Assembly: GCF_000429845.1 (NCBI RefSeq)
Contig: NZ_AUCQ01000006.1
Coordinates: 62,001 to 126,000, forward strand
Length of the DNA: 64,000 nt
Reading direction: 5' to 3'
DNA from: Comamonas composti DSM 21721
GTDB taxonomy: Bacteria; Pseudomonadota; Gammaproteobacteria; Burkholderiales; Burkholderiaceae_C
Within the stretch, counting starts at the first letter, position 1, and each line of letters opens with the position of its first letter. Below are positions 55,234 through 64,000 of this stretch, piece after piece. The notes under the pieces were generated by a model. It ran no database searches. It was given only the letters and a program-made list of their open reading frames with translations, and had not been told where the DNA came from. The translations under genes were made by a program, and so were the position numbers.

Positions 55234-55914
55234 ATGCCATTCGATCCCCGTACCACCCCTCTGACAGCCGTTGAAGCCCGCGTCCTGGCCACGCTCATGG
55301 AAAAGGCGCGCACCGTGCCCGACAGCTACCCTCTCACGCTCAATGCGCTGATCACGGGCTGCAACCAGAAAAGCAGCCGCGACCCGGTCATGGAAGTCAG
55401 CGACAGCCAGGCCCAGGAAGCCCTGGACAGCCTGCGCCTGCGCACGCTGACCGTGCAGATCAGCAGCCAGCGTGCCACGCGCTGGGAGCACAACTTTCCG
55501 CGCGGCATTGGCGTACCCGATCAAAGCGCGGTCTTGCTGGCCTTGCTCATGCTGCGCGGCCCCCAGACTGCGGGCGAGTTGCGCATCAACTCCGAACGCT
55601 GGCACCGCTTTGCCGACATCTCCTCGGTGGAGGCTTTTCTGGACGAGCTTGCCGAGCGCAGTGAGGAAAAAGGCGGCCCCCTGGTGGTCCAGTTGCCGCG
55701 CGCGCCGGGCGCCCGCGAACAGCGCTGGGCACATCTGCTGTGCGGCCCTGTGGACTTGAGCGCACCCGTGGCCGCAGCCGCCGGAACACGCAGCGATGCC
55801 CTGGCCCAGCGCGTGAGCGAGCTCGAAGCCCAGGTCGCCCGCTTGCAGCAGCAGCTCGCCCATGTCTACGAACAGCTGGGGTTGCAGGAATCCGAGCCCC
55901 AGCCGCCCATGTGA
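55234..55914 (+). CDS. YceH family (DUF480) protein
   Basis: 226 residues from ATG 55234. The DUF480 pattern [59 protein letters not shown] and the second winged helix [42 protein letters not shown] are clear. A coiled-coil tail [30 protein letters not shown] follows. Two winged helices suggest nucleic-acid binding; the role is unknown. Confidence 0.88.
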   Translation: MPFDPRTTPLTAVEARVLATLMEKARTVPDSYPLTLNALITGCNQKSSRDPVMEVSDSQAQEALDSLRLRTLTVQISSQRATRWEHNFPRGIGVPDQSAVLLALLMLRGPQTAGELRINSERWHRFADISSVEAFLDELAERSEEKGGPLVVQLPRAPGAREQRWAHLLCGPVDLSAPVAAAAGTRSDALAQRVSELEAQVARLQQQLAHVYEQLGLQESEPQPPM

Positions 55915-56016
55915 CGGCCCTTAAAACGGGCTCACGACCCCGGCGCTTGTCACGCCCCGGACAGGTATGAAAAGCACGCCCGTGCTACAAACACCGGGAA
56001 TCAAGGAGACAAGCCC

Positions 56017-57198
56017 ATGGATTTGGCATTTACCCCGGAAGAACAAGCCTTTCGCGAAGAGGTCCGCACTTGGGTGCGGGCCAATCTGCCTGAAAGCATT
56101 GCGCACAAAGTGCGCCACTCCCTGCGCCTGACGCGCGACGACCTGCAAGGCTGGGCCAAGATTCTTGGCAAAAAGGGCTGGTTGGTCAGCGGCTGGCCCA
56201 AGGAATTCGGCGGCCCTGGCTGGAGCGCCGTACAAAAGCACCTGTTCGAGGAAGAGTGTGCTCTGGCCGACGCCCCCAGCGTCGTGCCCTTCGGGCCCGT
56301 CATGGTCGCGCCCGTGATCATGGCCTACGGCACGCCCGAACAGCAAAAGCGCTTCCTGCCCGGCATCGCCAGCGGCGAAGTCTGGTGGAGCCAGGGCTAT
56401 TCCGAGCCTGGCTCGGGCTCGGACCTGGCCAGCCTCAAGACCCGTGCCGAACGCGTGGGCGACAAATACATCGTCAACGGCCAAAAGACCTGGACCACGC
56501 TGGGACAGTACGGCGACTGGATGTTCAACCTCGTGCGCACCAGCACCGAGGGCAAGCCCCAGACCGGCATCAGCTTTTTGCTGCTCGACATGAAGAGCCC
56601 GGGCGTGACCGTGCGCCCCATCAAGCTGCTGGACGGCGAGTGCGAAGTCAACGAAGTCTTCTTCGACAACGTGGAAGTGCCTGCCGACCAACTGATCGGC
56701 GAGGAAAACAAGGGCTGGACCTATGCCAAGCTCCTGCTCAGCCACGAGCGCACCAACATCGCAGGCGTGAACCGCGCCAAGCGCGAGCTCGAGCGCCTCA
56801 AGCGCATCGCCAAGGCCGAGGGCGTGTGGGATGACATGCGCTTTCGCGATCAGATCGCCCTGCTCGAAATCGACATCGTCGCCCTGGAAATGCTGGTGCT
56901 GCGCGTACTCTCGGCAGAGAAGTCGGGCAAGAACCCGCTGGACATCGCAGGCCTGCTCAAGATCAAGGGCAGCGAAATCCAGCAGCGCTACTCCGAGCTG
57001 ATGATGCAGGCCGCAGGCCCCTACAGCCTGCCCTTCATCGAGGAAGCCATGGAAGCCGGCTGGCAAGGCGACTTCCCTGGCGGCCTGGTGGCCGATGCAC
57101 CCCTGGCATCGACCTACTTCAACATGCGCAAGACCACGATCTACGGCGGCAGCAACGAAGTGCAACGCAACATCGTTGCTCAGACAGTTCTAGGCTAA
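56017..57198 (+). CDS. Acyl-CoA dehydrogenase, PimC-like large subunit (copy 1)
   Basis: 393 residues. FAD/acyl-CoA dehydrogenase signatures are WWSQGYSEPGSGSDLASLKTRAERVGDKYIVNGQKTWTT, EVNEVFFDNVEVPADQLIGEENKGWTYAKLLLSHER and the C-terminal IYGGSNEVQRNI. The length and motifs match the pimeloyl-CoA dehydrogenase large subunit group, which works as a heteromer with a small subunit; the candidate small subunit starts 130 bases downstream. It introduces an alpha-beta double bond in a CoA ester. A near paralogue is at 62758-63951. Confidence 0.88.
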   Translation: MDLAFTPEEQAFREEVRTWVRANLPESIAHKVRHSLRLTRDDLQGWAKILGKKGWLVSGWPKEFGGPGWSAVQKHLFEEECALADAPSVVPFGPVMVAPVIMAYGTPEQQKRFLPGIASGEVWWSQGYSEPGSGSDLASLKTRAERVGDKYIVNGQKTWTTLGQYGDWMFNLVRTSTEGKPQTGISFLLLDMKSPGVTVRPIKLLDGECEVNEVFFDNVEVPADQLIGEENKGWTYAKLLLSHERTNIAGVNRAKRELERLKRIAKAEGVWDDMRFRDQIALLEIDIVALEMLVLRVLSAEKSGKNPLDIAGLLKIKGSEIQQRYSELMMQAAGPYSLPFIEEAMEAGWQGDFPGGLVADAPLASTYFNMRKTTIYGGSNEVQRNIVAQTVLG

Positions 57199-57242
57199 GC
57201 CTGAACTGCCTTCGCCATGCGAAGCATGGACTGCTCCCCACA

Positions 57243-57259
57243 CCCCCTCCGCGAGGGGG
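57243..57259. other. GC-rich hairpin between the dehydrogenase genes
   Basis: CCCCCTC and GAGGGGG with a CGC loop. A short stable stem in the 130-base gap, possibly a processing or attenuation point between the two subunit genes. No T-run follows, so it is not a normal terminator. Confidence 0.5.
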
Positions 57260-57328
57260 CTCTAGATTGAGCTTCGCTGGCATGTGGGGTTGCGCAAAGC
57301 GCCCCCCGACCGGCACCAGGAGACATAT

Positions 57329-58444
57329 ATGGATTTCAATTTTTCGGATGACCAGCAGCAACTGCGCGACGCCGTGCGTCGCTGGGTGGAAAAAGGCTAC
57401 AGCTTCGAGCGCCGCCGCACCATCGTCGAAGCCGGCGGCTTCTCGCGCGAGGTCTGGGGCGAGCTGGCCGAGCTGGGCCTGACCGCCCTGACCGTGCCCG
57501 AAGAGCATGGAGGTCTGGGCCAGGGCGCCACCGACGCCATGGTGGTCATGGAAGAGCTGGGCCGCGGCCTGGTCATGGAGCCCCTGGCGCAGGCATTCGC
57601 GGCCTCGTCGGTGCTGAGCCAGCATGCGGATGCAGGCCTCGCCGCCCAATGGCTGCCCCGCGTGGCCAGCGGCGAAGCCCTGGTCGTGCTCGCATCTCAG
57701 GAGCGCAAAGCGCGCTACCAGCTTGATGTCTGTACCGCAACCAGTACTAAAACCGGTACTGGCTACACGGTAGACGCTATCAAAAGCATTGTTCCCGCAG
57801 GCGATGCAGCCGACGCCTTTCTGGTGCCCGCACAACAGGACGGCCAGATCGCGCTGTTCCTCGTGGAGCGCAATGCCAGCGGCGTGAGCACCCAGGGCTA
57901 CCGCACCCAGGACGGCAGCCGCGCAGCCGAGCTGATCTGCAAGAACGCGCCCGCCACCCTGGTCACGACCCAGGGCCTCGCGGCCCTGACCCTGGCCCAG
58001 GACGTGCTCAACGCCGCCCTGTGCGCAGAAGGCGTGGGCGCCATGGAGCAGACTCTGGCCCTGACCACCGACTACATGAACCAGCGCAAGCAGTTCGGCG
58101 TGGTCATCGCCAGCTTCCAGGCCCTGCGTCACCGCGTGGCCGACATGAAGATGCAGCTGGAACTGGCGCGCTCCATGAGCTATTACGCCAGCCTCAAGCT
58201 GGGCGAGCCCGAAGCCGAGCGTCACCTGGCCGTGGCCCGCGCCAAGGTGCAACTGGGCCAGTCCCTGCGCTTCGTCGGCCAGCAATCGGTGCAGCTGCAT
58301 GGCGGCATTGGTGTGACCGACGAGTACGCAGGCAGCCACTACTTCAAGCGCCTCACCCAGATGGAAATGACAGGCGGCGACACCCTGCATCACCTGGGCA
58401 CGGTTTCCGCGCAAATGCGCGAAACGGCAGGCGTCTTCGTCTAA
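57329..58444 (+). CDS. Acyl-CoA dehydrogenase, PimD-like small subunit (copy 1)
   Basis: 371 residues from ATG 57329, with AGGAG upstream. It starts MDFNFSDDQQQLRDAVRRWV, has VPEEHGGLGQGATDAMVVMEELGRGLVMEP and, late, RFVGQQSVQLHGGIGVTDEYAGSHYFKRLTQME. This matches the smaller partner of heteromeric acyl-CoA dehydrogenases. It most likely forms a heteromer with the large subunit just upstream. The TAA at 58442-58444 is the edge of the 63-bp repeat form. Confidence 0.87.
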   Translation: MDFNFSDDQQQLRDAVRRWVEKGYSFERRRTIVEAGGFSREVWGELAELGLTALTVPEEHGGLGQGATDAMVVMEELGRGLVMEPLAQAFAASSVLSQHADAGLAAQWLPRVASGEALVVLASQERKARYQLDVCTATSTKTGTGYTVDAIKSIVPAGDAADAFLVPAQQDGQIALFLVERNASGVSTQGYRTQDGSRAAELICKNAPATLVTTQGLAALTLAQDVLNAALCAEGVGAMEQTLALTTDYMNQRKQFGVVIASFQALRHRVADMKMQLELARSMSYYASLKLGEPEAERHLAVARAKVQLGQSLRFVGQQSVQLHGGIGVTDEYAGSHYFKRLTQMEMTGGDTLHHLGTVSAQMRETAGVFV

Positions 58445-58504
58445 GAGCGTTGTTCACGATCTCCTCGCGGCGCGCCAGCGCAGAGATCGTGAACACGTTC
58501 TAAG
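58442..58504 (+). repeat. Structured dispersed repeat, 63-bp deletion form (copy 4)
   Basis: Only the ends remain: TAAGAGCGTTGTTCACGATCTC and GAGATCGTGAACACGTTCTAAG, with 19 bases between them. The gene's TAA is again the first three bases. The ends differ from copies 1-3 at the same paired position (TTCACG/CGTGAA in place of TTTACG/CGTAAA), so base pairing is preserved. Confidence 0.88.
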
Positions 58505-59118
58505 ACCCGTCCCTGAGCGGCAGCACCACCGCTCTCGCCCGCATCGGGGACAGGGACGGCCCCAACTTGCCGTCCCTGGCTGGGGCTGAGGGCATATGCG
58601 CAAGCCCCGGCCCCACCGCTCTCCCCAAAAGCCCACAGGCAGTTCTGGACTCAAGCCGCAGAGCTCCAGAAGAAGCATTCCAAGCCTCTCCAGCCCCAGG
58701 TATTCAGGCACCCCGCCCCCCTGAAGATCCTAGCCGGCCACACCCAGCACAAACAGCCGGCTCACACGGCGGGGATGAGCGGCCTCCCATCTGATCCAGA
58801 GCCTTTCCTGCCGCCGCTGTAGTCGATGTGCTTGAATGCACAGCCAGTCTCCGGTTGCATGGTTCTTGCGCCGATCTTCCTGCGCCCGCACATCGAGAAT
58901 GCTTCACGGCAGCGTAGAGATCGTAAACAGCCAGGAGGGATTTTTGCAGCAGTCAAACATGCTGCCTTCACGGATACGATATCCAACAGCTACAATATTT
59001 CTTAATAACTATCCAATAAAAAACATACCATAATTTCTAAAATCATTTAAACGTTTATCATTGCCCGTATAAAATCCATCCCTATCATAATAATCATCTG
59101 AGCCAATTCAATATCATC
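58505..59118. other. Gene-free interval before the double-TetR gene
   Basis: 614 bases. The first 300 are GC-rich without a convincing gene. A half-copy of the structured repeat (GGCAGCGTAGAGATCGTAAACA) sits at 58908-58929. GC falls sharply from about 58975, with TATAAAAT at 59067, where the promoter of the TetR-like gene is expected. Confidence 0.5.
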
Positions 59119-60360
59119 ATGAATTCATCACCAGACACCATCAGTGAGCGCAGCACAGATAGATATCGCCAAAAGCGCGAAGCCATCTTGAATGCAGCAT
59201 GCCAGCTTTTTGATGAAAATGGCATCAAAGGCACAATGCTTTCTGAGGTTGCTGCAAAGGTTGGCCTGAGCACGAACAGCATCACTTATTACTTCAAGAA
59301 AAAGGAAGATCTGGTCTATGAATGCCTGATGCACACGACAAACACCATTAGCAACATTACTGAAATTGCAGCCAAAGAAACAACACCGCTGGCACGCATA
59401 GAAAAATTCTTACGGGAATTTTCCTCCATGCTCATGGAATGCGCTGAGGGAAGATATCCATCCATCATGTCCTTCAGAGATGTCGCCGAGCTGGATCAAT
59501 CCTATACAACGGTGATTTTTACCGCATATAGCAATATGTTTCGCCGAACGAGACTTTTGCTGACCGATGGTTCTGTCAACTCCGCCAATCGTACGGCTCT
59601 TACTGTAAGAACTCACCTTTTGCTCACGCAAGCACTGTGGTCGCGAACCTGGCTTTCCAGCTTCAACCCCATGCACCATGAGCGAATCATCAATTACATA
59701 TGCAGCATCATCATCAATGGGATCACGGTATCTCCAGCTCGCTGGGATGAAACGGATTTATTGCATCGCCTTGCGAAGGTCGAAGTCCCCGAATCCCCCT
59801 ACCAAGGCTTTCTCGCAGCGGCGATTCACCTCATTAATGAAGTAGGATATGACGGAGCCTCTATCGACAGAATATCGGCACGCATGAATGTCACCAAAGG
59901 ATCTTTCTACCACCATATTCCAAGCAAGGAAGATCTTTTCTCGGAATGCACCAAAAGAACTGCTCAGATTATCGAGGGAATGCAGTCCATCACGCTCAAA
60001 GATGAGCAATGCGGGCTGGAAAAGCTCATGGCCCTGGCAAGAGGCATAACGGAATTTCACTTCTCCCCTCAAGGTCCTTTGCTCAGAATATCGGCCTGGA
60101 GTGAAATACCCAACTTCACGCTCATGCACGATAGGATCAAGCCACTGCGTATCCTGGTACAAAGCGCTGCAGAGTTGCTTGCGGATGGCATGGCAGACGG
60201 ATCGATTCGTGTGACGCAGCAGCAGATAGCAGCCTTGCTCTTCATTGGAATGATTATTGGAGCAACATCTCTTCAGAAATGGGCTCCTGGGTTTGAGAAA
60301 ACCAATGCCATCGAGCTGTACATCCTCCCCTTCTTCAATGGCCTTTGCAGCCCTCTGTGA
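59119..60360 (+). CDS. Double TetR-type regulator (two TetR units in one chain)
   Basis: 413 residues, about twice a TetR monomer. The first helix-turn-helix unit is at about 20-70 (AILNAACQLFDENGIKGTMLSEVAAKVGLSTNSITYYFKKKEDLVYEC). The second is at about 228-278 (FLAAAIHLINEVGYDGASIDRISARMNVTKGSFYHHIPSKEDLFSEC). Each is followed by a ligand-type helical region of about 150 residues. A single chain could bind a palindrome as a pseudodimer. GC is lower than the window average. It faces the porin and acyl-CoA dehydrogenase genes, probable targets. Confidence 0.9.
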   Translation: MNSSPDTISERSTDRYRQKREAILNAACQLFDENGIKGTMLSEVAAKVGLSTNSITYYFKKKEDLVYECLMHTTNTISNITEIAAKETTPLARIEKFLREFSSMLMECAEGRYPSIMSFRDVAELDQSYTTVIFTAYSNMFRRTRLLLTDGSVNSANRTALTVRTHLLLTQALWSRTWLSSFNPMHHERIINYICSIIINGITVSPARWDETDLLHRLAKVEVPESPYQGFLAAAIHLINEVGYDGASIDRISARMNVTKGSFYHHIPSKEDLFSECTKRTAQIIEGMQSITLKDEQCGLEKLMALARGITEFHFSPQGPLLRISAWSEIPNFTLMHDRIKPLRILVQSAAELLADGMADGSIRVTQQQIAALLFIGMIIGATSLQKWAPGFEKTNAIELYILPFFNGLCSPL

Positions 60361-60459
60361 GCCGGTGATTCCCCTGGGGCAACCGGTCGACACGCTCACG
60401 ATCAGAAGCTGAAACGTACCTGGCTTGATACACCGGGTACGTCTCATAGGGAAAATGCT

Positions 60460-61506
60460 TCAGAATCTATGTGTCATACCTATGGTAAATGCCGATGTTC
60501 CTGCATTGGCAGCCGTTGTTCCTGCATACCCATTGATGATCTTATAAGTATTTTTTGAGTTTGAATTATTTATCTTTGCCAGGCCAACTGTGAACTTGGT
60601 TCTCTTGGATATGGGATAGTCATAAATAACACCTACCTGATAAGCACTGTTATCAACTGGCATGCGGTCTTTCTTTTTGATAAACGATGCAAAAACCGTT
60701 CCTTTTCCCAGAGGGAAGACCACCCCCAGAAGATAATCTATGCTGTTTTTTGTCCGAATATTGCTTGCAATATTCTTGCCATAGTTGTCCGAATAGGCAA
60801 GGTGTATGCGGGAACTCCCCAGCTTGTAGTTTGCAGCCAGCAATGTAGTCCGGACATTGATGTCAGTTGCCTGATTTGTATATTGATTGGCCCTGTGGTG
60901 AGAAAGCTCTACAACCAAAGGTCCGACTCCATAGCCAATATTGACTCCAGAAGCGCTATTGCGAGAGTCTCTTTGAGAATCTTCTCCAAAAAAATGGGCT
61001 ACTGCGCCAAACACACCTTTACGTGCATATGTCCAGGGATCGAAGCCTGGCGAGTTGTAGATGACACCATTGTTGAGACGCACCCCATGCGTTTCCATGA
61101 GGCTGGTGGCAGTGATGACCGAATATGTTGCCGTCGGATCAGCAACCAGCGCCAATGTCGCAAATGCTGGCGTATAAAGACGCCCTGCACGAAAGGTTCC
61201 CCAGTCTCCCTGAATTCCCAGAAAGGCCTGCTTATCGAAAAAACTTGTCGAGCTTGCAAATTCACCTGTATCCAGATTGAATCCGCTTTCAAGCTTGAAA
61301 ATAACCGAATTTCCACCTCCCAGGTCCTCCTTGCCGCTGAACATCAATGACGATGCCCCCGCCAAAGCCGTCATTCTTGTACTTCCTCCCGAGTTAAATC
61401 CCAAGCCCGAATAAACAGATCCAGATAAGGTCATAGAGGATGTTTGCGCCCAAGCCTGTCCGGCAAGTGCTATCACACCACAAAAAAACAAGCTATCTTT
61501 TTTCAT
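60460..61506 (-). CDS. Gram-negative porin (Burkholderiales general porin family)
   Basis: 348 residues. The signal peptide ends near AWA/QTSS and is followed by SMTLSGSVYSGLGFNSGG. Alternating beta strands run throughout, with LMFSGKEDLGGGNSVIFKLESGF and FFDKQAFLGIQGDWGTFRAGR, and a terminal Phe in FTIGMTHRF. It forms a trimeric outer-membrane channel, probably for the substrate of the adjacent dehydrogenases. Codon use is AT-richer than the flanking ACAD genes. Confidence 0.92.
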   Translation of the reverse strand: MKKDSLFFCGVIALAGQAWAQTSSMTLSGSVYSGLGFNSGGSTRMTALAGASSLMFSGKEDLGGGNSVIFKLESGFNLDTGEFASSTSFFDKQAFLGIQGDWGTFRAGRLYTPAFATLALVADPTATYSVITATSLMETHGVRLNNGVIYNSPGFDPWTYARKGVFGAVAHFFGEDSQRDSRNSASGVNIGYGVGPLVVELSHHRANQYTNQATDINVRTTLLAANYKLGSSRIHLAYSDNYGKNIASNIRTKNSIDYLLGVVFPLGKGTVFASFIKKKDRMPVDNSAYQVGVIYDYPISKRTKFTVGLAKINNSNSKNTYKIINGYAGTTAANAGTSAFTIGMTHRF

Positions 61507-61613
61507 GTTTTCCCCAAATGCTCAAAATTTTGACAAAAGCCAGCCCATGGTGCTCATTGAAGAGCACCCGATCTAATGAACAGGATTAAAGGGCTAGCGC
61601 AGGAGGGTCGATA

Positions 61614-62747
61614 TCAGACGGCAGAGAAATCCGTTTCTCTTATGAAGCGGCTGCGATGAAAACCGGTATTTCCAAGAGTGGATTCGATAGCAGTAAGTCT
61701 CTTGAAATAATGCGATATAGACATTTCGTCCGTCATGCCCATCCCGCCATGCATCTGGATTGCCTGCTGGCCCACAAACTGCATGGCCTTACCAACACGG
61801 ACCTTGGCCGCAGACACAAGTCTTCGCCGTTCCACCGCCCCTACCTTGTTGACTTTGACCCCTGCCAATACAGCCAGGGATTTGGCCTGTTGCGCATGAA
61901 TGAACATATCCGCCATGCGATGCTGCAGAACCTGGAACGTGCCGATCGGCACGCCGAATTGCTTGCGGGTCTTGAGATAGTCCAAGGTCAGAGCATTGGC
62001 CGCCTCCATGGCGCCCACGGCCTCGGCGCACAAAAGCGCAACGCCAAAGTCTGCAGAAGCCTCCAGAATCTCCCAGCCCTCGCCGGCCACGCCTATAAGT
62101 CGCTCTGCAGGGACTCGTACCTCGTGAAAGCGCACATCCGCTGCCCGCAAGCCATCATATGTACGGTATTCAGTGACCGTGACGCCAGGGCTGTCCCGCG
62201 GAACATAGAGCAGAGTGATTCCCTGGGTGTCACGCTGCGCTCCACCTGTGCGGGCTGAAACCACATAAGCACCAACCTGTGCACCATGCACGACAGCACA
62301 TTTGAGGCCGCTGATCACATATTCATGGCCATCGGCACTGGCGGTACAAGAGATATTGAAAAGCTCGTGCCCGGCCTCCTTCTCGTTCAATGCGCAGGCC
62401 AGCTTGAGAGAGCCTTCCGCCACTTTTTTCAGCGCGTCCGTGTGTCCTCCCCTGCGGAGAAAGTCGGCAGAAAAAACGGTGGCCCAATAGGGCTCGGCCA
62501 CCAGCCCTCTCCCGAGCTCCTGCATCACCAGCATCAAGTCCTCGGAGCTTCCCCCCAACCCGTCAGCCTCTTGCGGCACGGCGAGTGCAAGCGCGCCAAG
62601 TTCCACCAAGGCTGCATATGAGCGATCGCAGACACCGGCATCGGATGCAATGATCCTCTTGCGAGCTTCATGACCGTAGTCACGCTCAACCCATCGACGC
62701 AGGGAGTCCGTGAATTGCTCTTGCTCTTCAGATAGTCGAAAGTCCAT
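61614..62747 (-). CDS. Acyl-CoA dehydrogenase, PimD-like small subunit (copy 2)
   Basis: 377 residues. It starts MDFRLSEEQEQFTDSLRRWVERDY, has VPQEADGLGGSSEDLMLVMQELGRGLVAEP and, near the end, MQFVGQQAIQMHGGMGMTDEMSISHYFKRLTAIE. It is a clear paralogue of the product at 57329-58444. It begins ten bases after the large subunit stop, implying a fixed heteromer. Confidence 0.88.
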   Translation of the reverse strand: MDFRLSEEQEQFTDSLRRWVERDYGHEARKRIIASDAGVCDRSYAALVELGALALAVPQEADGLGGSSEDLMLVMQELGRGLVAEPYWATVFSADFLRRGGHTDALKKVAEGSLKLACALNEKEAGHELFNISCTASADGHEYVISGLKCAVVHGAQVGAYVVSARTGGAQRDTQGITLLYVPRDSPGVTVTEYRTYDGLRAADVRFHEVRVPAERLIGVAGEGWEILEASADFGVALLCAEAVGAMEAANALTLDYLKTRKQFGVPIGTFQVLQHRMADMFIHAQQAKSLAVLAGVKVNKVGAVERRRLVSAAKVRVGKAMQFVGQQAIQMHGGMGMTDEMSISHYFKRLTAIESTLGNTGFHRSRFIRETDFSAV

Positions 62748-62757
62748 TTTTGTCTCC

Positions 62758-63951
62758 TTACAGGCCCAGAATCATTTTGGAAATCACGTTTCTCTGGACT
62801 TCGTTCGAACCGCCAAAGATGGTGATCTTGCGCAGATTGAAGTAATGCGCAGCCAGCGCCGCCAGGTCGTCATCTCCCGATGCACAATGCTCTTTCTCGC
62901 CCTTCAAATACTGCGGATCAAATGCCTGCCCTGCAGGTCCGGCGGCTTCCAGCAACAACTGGCTGATCTCCTGAGAAATCTCCGTACCCTTGATCTTGAG
63001 CATCGAGGCCTCGGGGCCGATCTTGCTGCTTGCACCATCGGCGACCAGGCTCAGCGCCGTCATCTCCAGCGCCATGAGTTCGATCTCGGTATCCGCAATG
63101 CGCGCCGCAAAGCACGGGTCGTCGAGCAAGGGGCGGCCATCGAGCTGCTTGCGCTTGGCCAGGCGCTTCAAGACCTTCAATTCACGCTTGGAATTTCCAA
63201 TCGCTGCAATACCTGTGCGCTCATGGCCGAGCAGGTATTTCGCATAGGTCCAGCCTTTGTTTTCTTCGCCAATCAGATTCGCCACAGGAACCTTGACGTT
63301 GTCGAAGAAGACTTCATTCACCTCATGCGTTTCATCGAGCATGATGATCGGGCGCACGGTAATGCCCGGGGTCTTCATGTCGATCAGCAAAAATGAGATG
63401 CCTGTTTGCCGCGCACCTTCGGTGCTGGTGCGCACCAGGCAAAATATCCAGTCCGCGTGCTGCCCCAGCGTGGTCCAGGTTTTCTGGCCATTGACGATGT
63501 AGTGCTCCCCCTCCCGCACTGCGCGCGTCTGCAAGGCCGCTAGATCGGATCCCGCACCTGGCTCGGAATAGCCCTGGCACCACCAGTCCTCTGCGTTGTA
63601 GATCCTCGGAAGAAAGTGCTGCTTTTGTTCCTCTGACGCAAAGCCCAGCAATACCGGGGCCAGCAGATTCAACCCGAAGGACAGTGTGGGTGGGGCATAT
63701 GCGAGCGCATATTCTTCCGCCCAGATATGGCGCTGCATGGCAGACCAGCCCGTACCGCCATATTTGACGGGCCAGCCCGGGGCAATCCAGCCCTTGCCGG
63801 CCAGAATTTTGTGCCAGCGTACGGCATCCTCGCGCTTGAGATGGCGACGGTTGCGCACCTTCTCGCTGAGCTCCTTGGGTAGATGCTCTTGAAAAAACTG
63901 CCGCACCTCCTCGCGGAAGCGAATGTCCTCTTGCTTGTATTCGAGATCCAT
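62758..63951 (-). CDS. Acyl-CoA dehydrogenase, PimC-like large subunit (copy 2)
   Basis: 397 residues. Signatures are WWCQGYSEPGAGSDLAALQTRAVREGEHYIVNGQKTWTT, VNEVFFDNVKVPVANLIGEENKGWTYAKYLLGHER and FGGSNEVQRNVI. It is paralogous to the large subunit at 56017-57198. A TGA overlaps its ATG by one base (TGATG) and AAGGAG precedes it, so an upstream gene beyond the window edge may be translationally coupled to it. Confidence 0.88.
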   Translation of the reverse strand: MDLEYKQEDIRFREEVRQFFQEHLPKELSEKVRNRRHLKREDAVRWHKILAGKGWIAPGWPVKYGGTGWSAMQRHIWAEEYALAYAPPTLSFGLNLLAPVLLGFASEEQKQHFLPRIYNAEDWWCQGYSEPGAGSDLAALQTRAVREGEHYIVNGQKTWTTLGQHADWIFCLVRTSTEGARQTGISFLLIDMKTPGITVRPIIMLDETHEVNEVFFDNVKVPVANLIGEENKGWTYAKYLLGHERTGIAAIGNSKRELKVLKRLAKRKQLDGRPLLDDPCFAARIADTEIELMALEMTALSLVADGASSKIGPEASMLKIKGTEISQEISQLLLEAAGPAGQAFDPQYLKGEKEHCASGDDDLAALAAHYFNLRKITIFGGSNEVQRNVISKMILGL

Positions 63952-64000
63952 CAGGTACTCCTTGGGTAAAAAAAGGGCGAGCGCGTCCCGCGAGGTGTCC

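Noticed and set aside
57740-57790. Possible insertion of a CTATCAAAAGCATT-type repeat inside the small-subunit dehydrogenase gene
   Set aside because: The frame stays intact and the residues fit the protein context; the similarity to the intergenic repeat word is too short.
63952-64000. End of another coding gene at the right window edge
   Set aside because: A TGA overlapping the dehydrogenase ATG is suggestive, but 49 bases are too few to support a gene.

Overview
The window is GC-rich chromosomal DNA from a betaproteobacterium. It looks like Comamonadaceae, most plausibly Comamonas. The grounds are two Bug/TctC-type periplasmic receptors inside a catabolic operon, PimC/PimD-like acyl-CoA dehydrogenase pairs, the betaproteobacterial housekeeping orders yicC-gmk-rpoZ-spoT and lolA-ftsK-trxB-rpmB-rpmG, and short AGCGCTTGCCAGCTAT-like intergenic repeats. 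The genus is an inference from gene content; no rRNA gene is present. No insertion sequence with a transposase, no prophage and no CRISPR array was seen.

Layout. 1-6083 (minus strand): a corrinoid uptake region with a FecCD/BtuC-like permease and its ATPase, then a cobalamin riboswitch leading into a TonB-dependent receptor, a BtuF-like lipoprotein and a CbiX-like chelatase cut by the window edge. 6411-13091 (minus): a seven-gene catabolic operon (CoA ligase, PadR regulator, SnoaL-like protein, nitronate monooxygenase-like flavoprotein, Bug receptor, crotonase, Bug receptor). It diverges from a metallo-beta-lactamase-fold hydrolase across a large palindromic operator. 14258-17321: an acidic/polar amino-acid ABC importer. 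17682-23305: DAHP synthase, an EF-hand membrane protein of unknown function, fumarylacetoacetase and an I78-type lipoprotein.

23677-36316 is mostly housekeeping: hemW, rdgB, a PP2C phosphatase and Ser/Thr kinase pair, yicC, gmk, rpoZ, spoT, a lytic transglycosylase, brnQ and rarA. 36317-37600 is an AT-rich island with a frameshifted LysE-type exporter. It is followed by tRNA-Arg(ACG), greB, lolA, ftsK, trxB, rpmB, rpmG, a MocR-type regulator, a DUF2917-like gene, a fatty acid desaturase and rsmB. 49257-51643 holds four secreted or envelope genes, including an orphan FlgH paralogue and a chalcone-isomerase-like protein; this is the least explained gene set. 51924-58444 carries a two-component system, purN, a YceH gene and a first acyl-CoA dehydrogenase pair. 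59119-63951 carries a double-TetR regulator, a porin and a second acyl-CoA dehydrogenase pair, with lower GC in the regulator and porin.

The most unusual non-coding signal is a dispersed repeat of about 274 bp, present in three full copies, one 63-bp deletion form and several fragments. It has terminal inverted repeats and two internal double hairpins, so a single strand could fold like a cloverleaf. In all four intact copies one end coincides with the stop codon of a neighbouring gene. At 45730-46003 both convergent genes take their stop codons from its ends.
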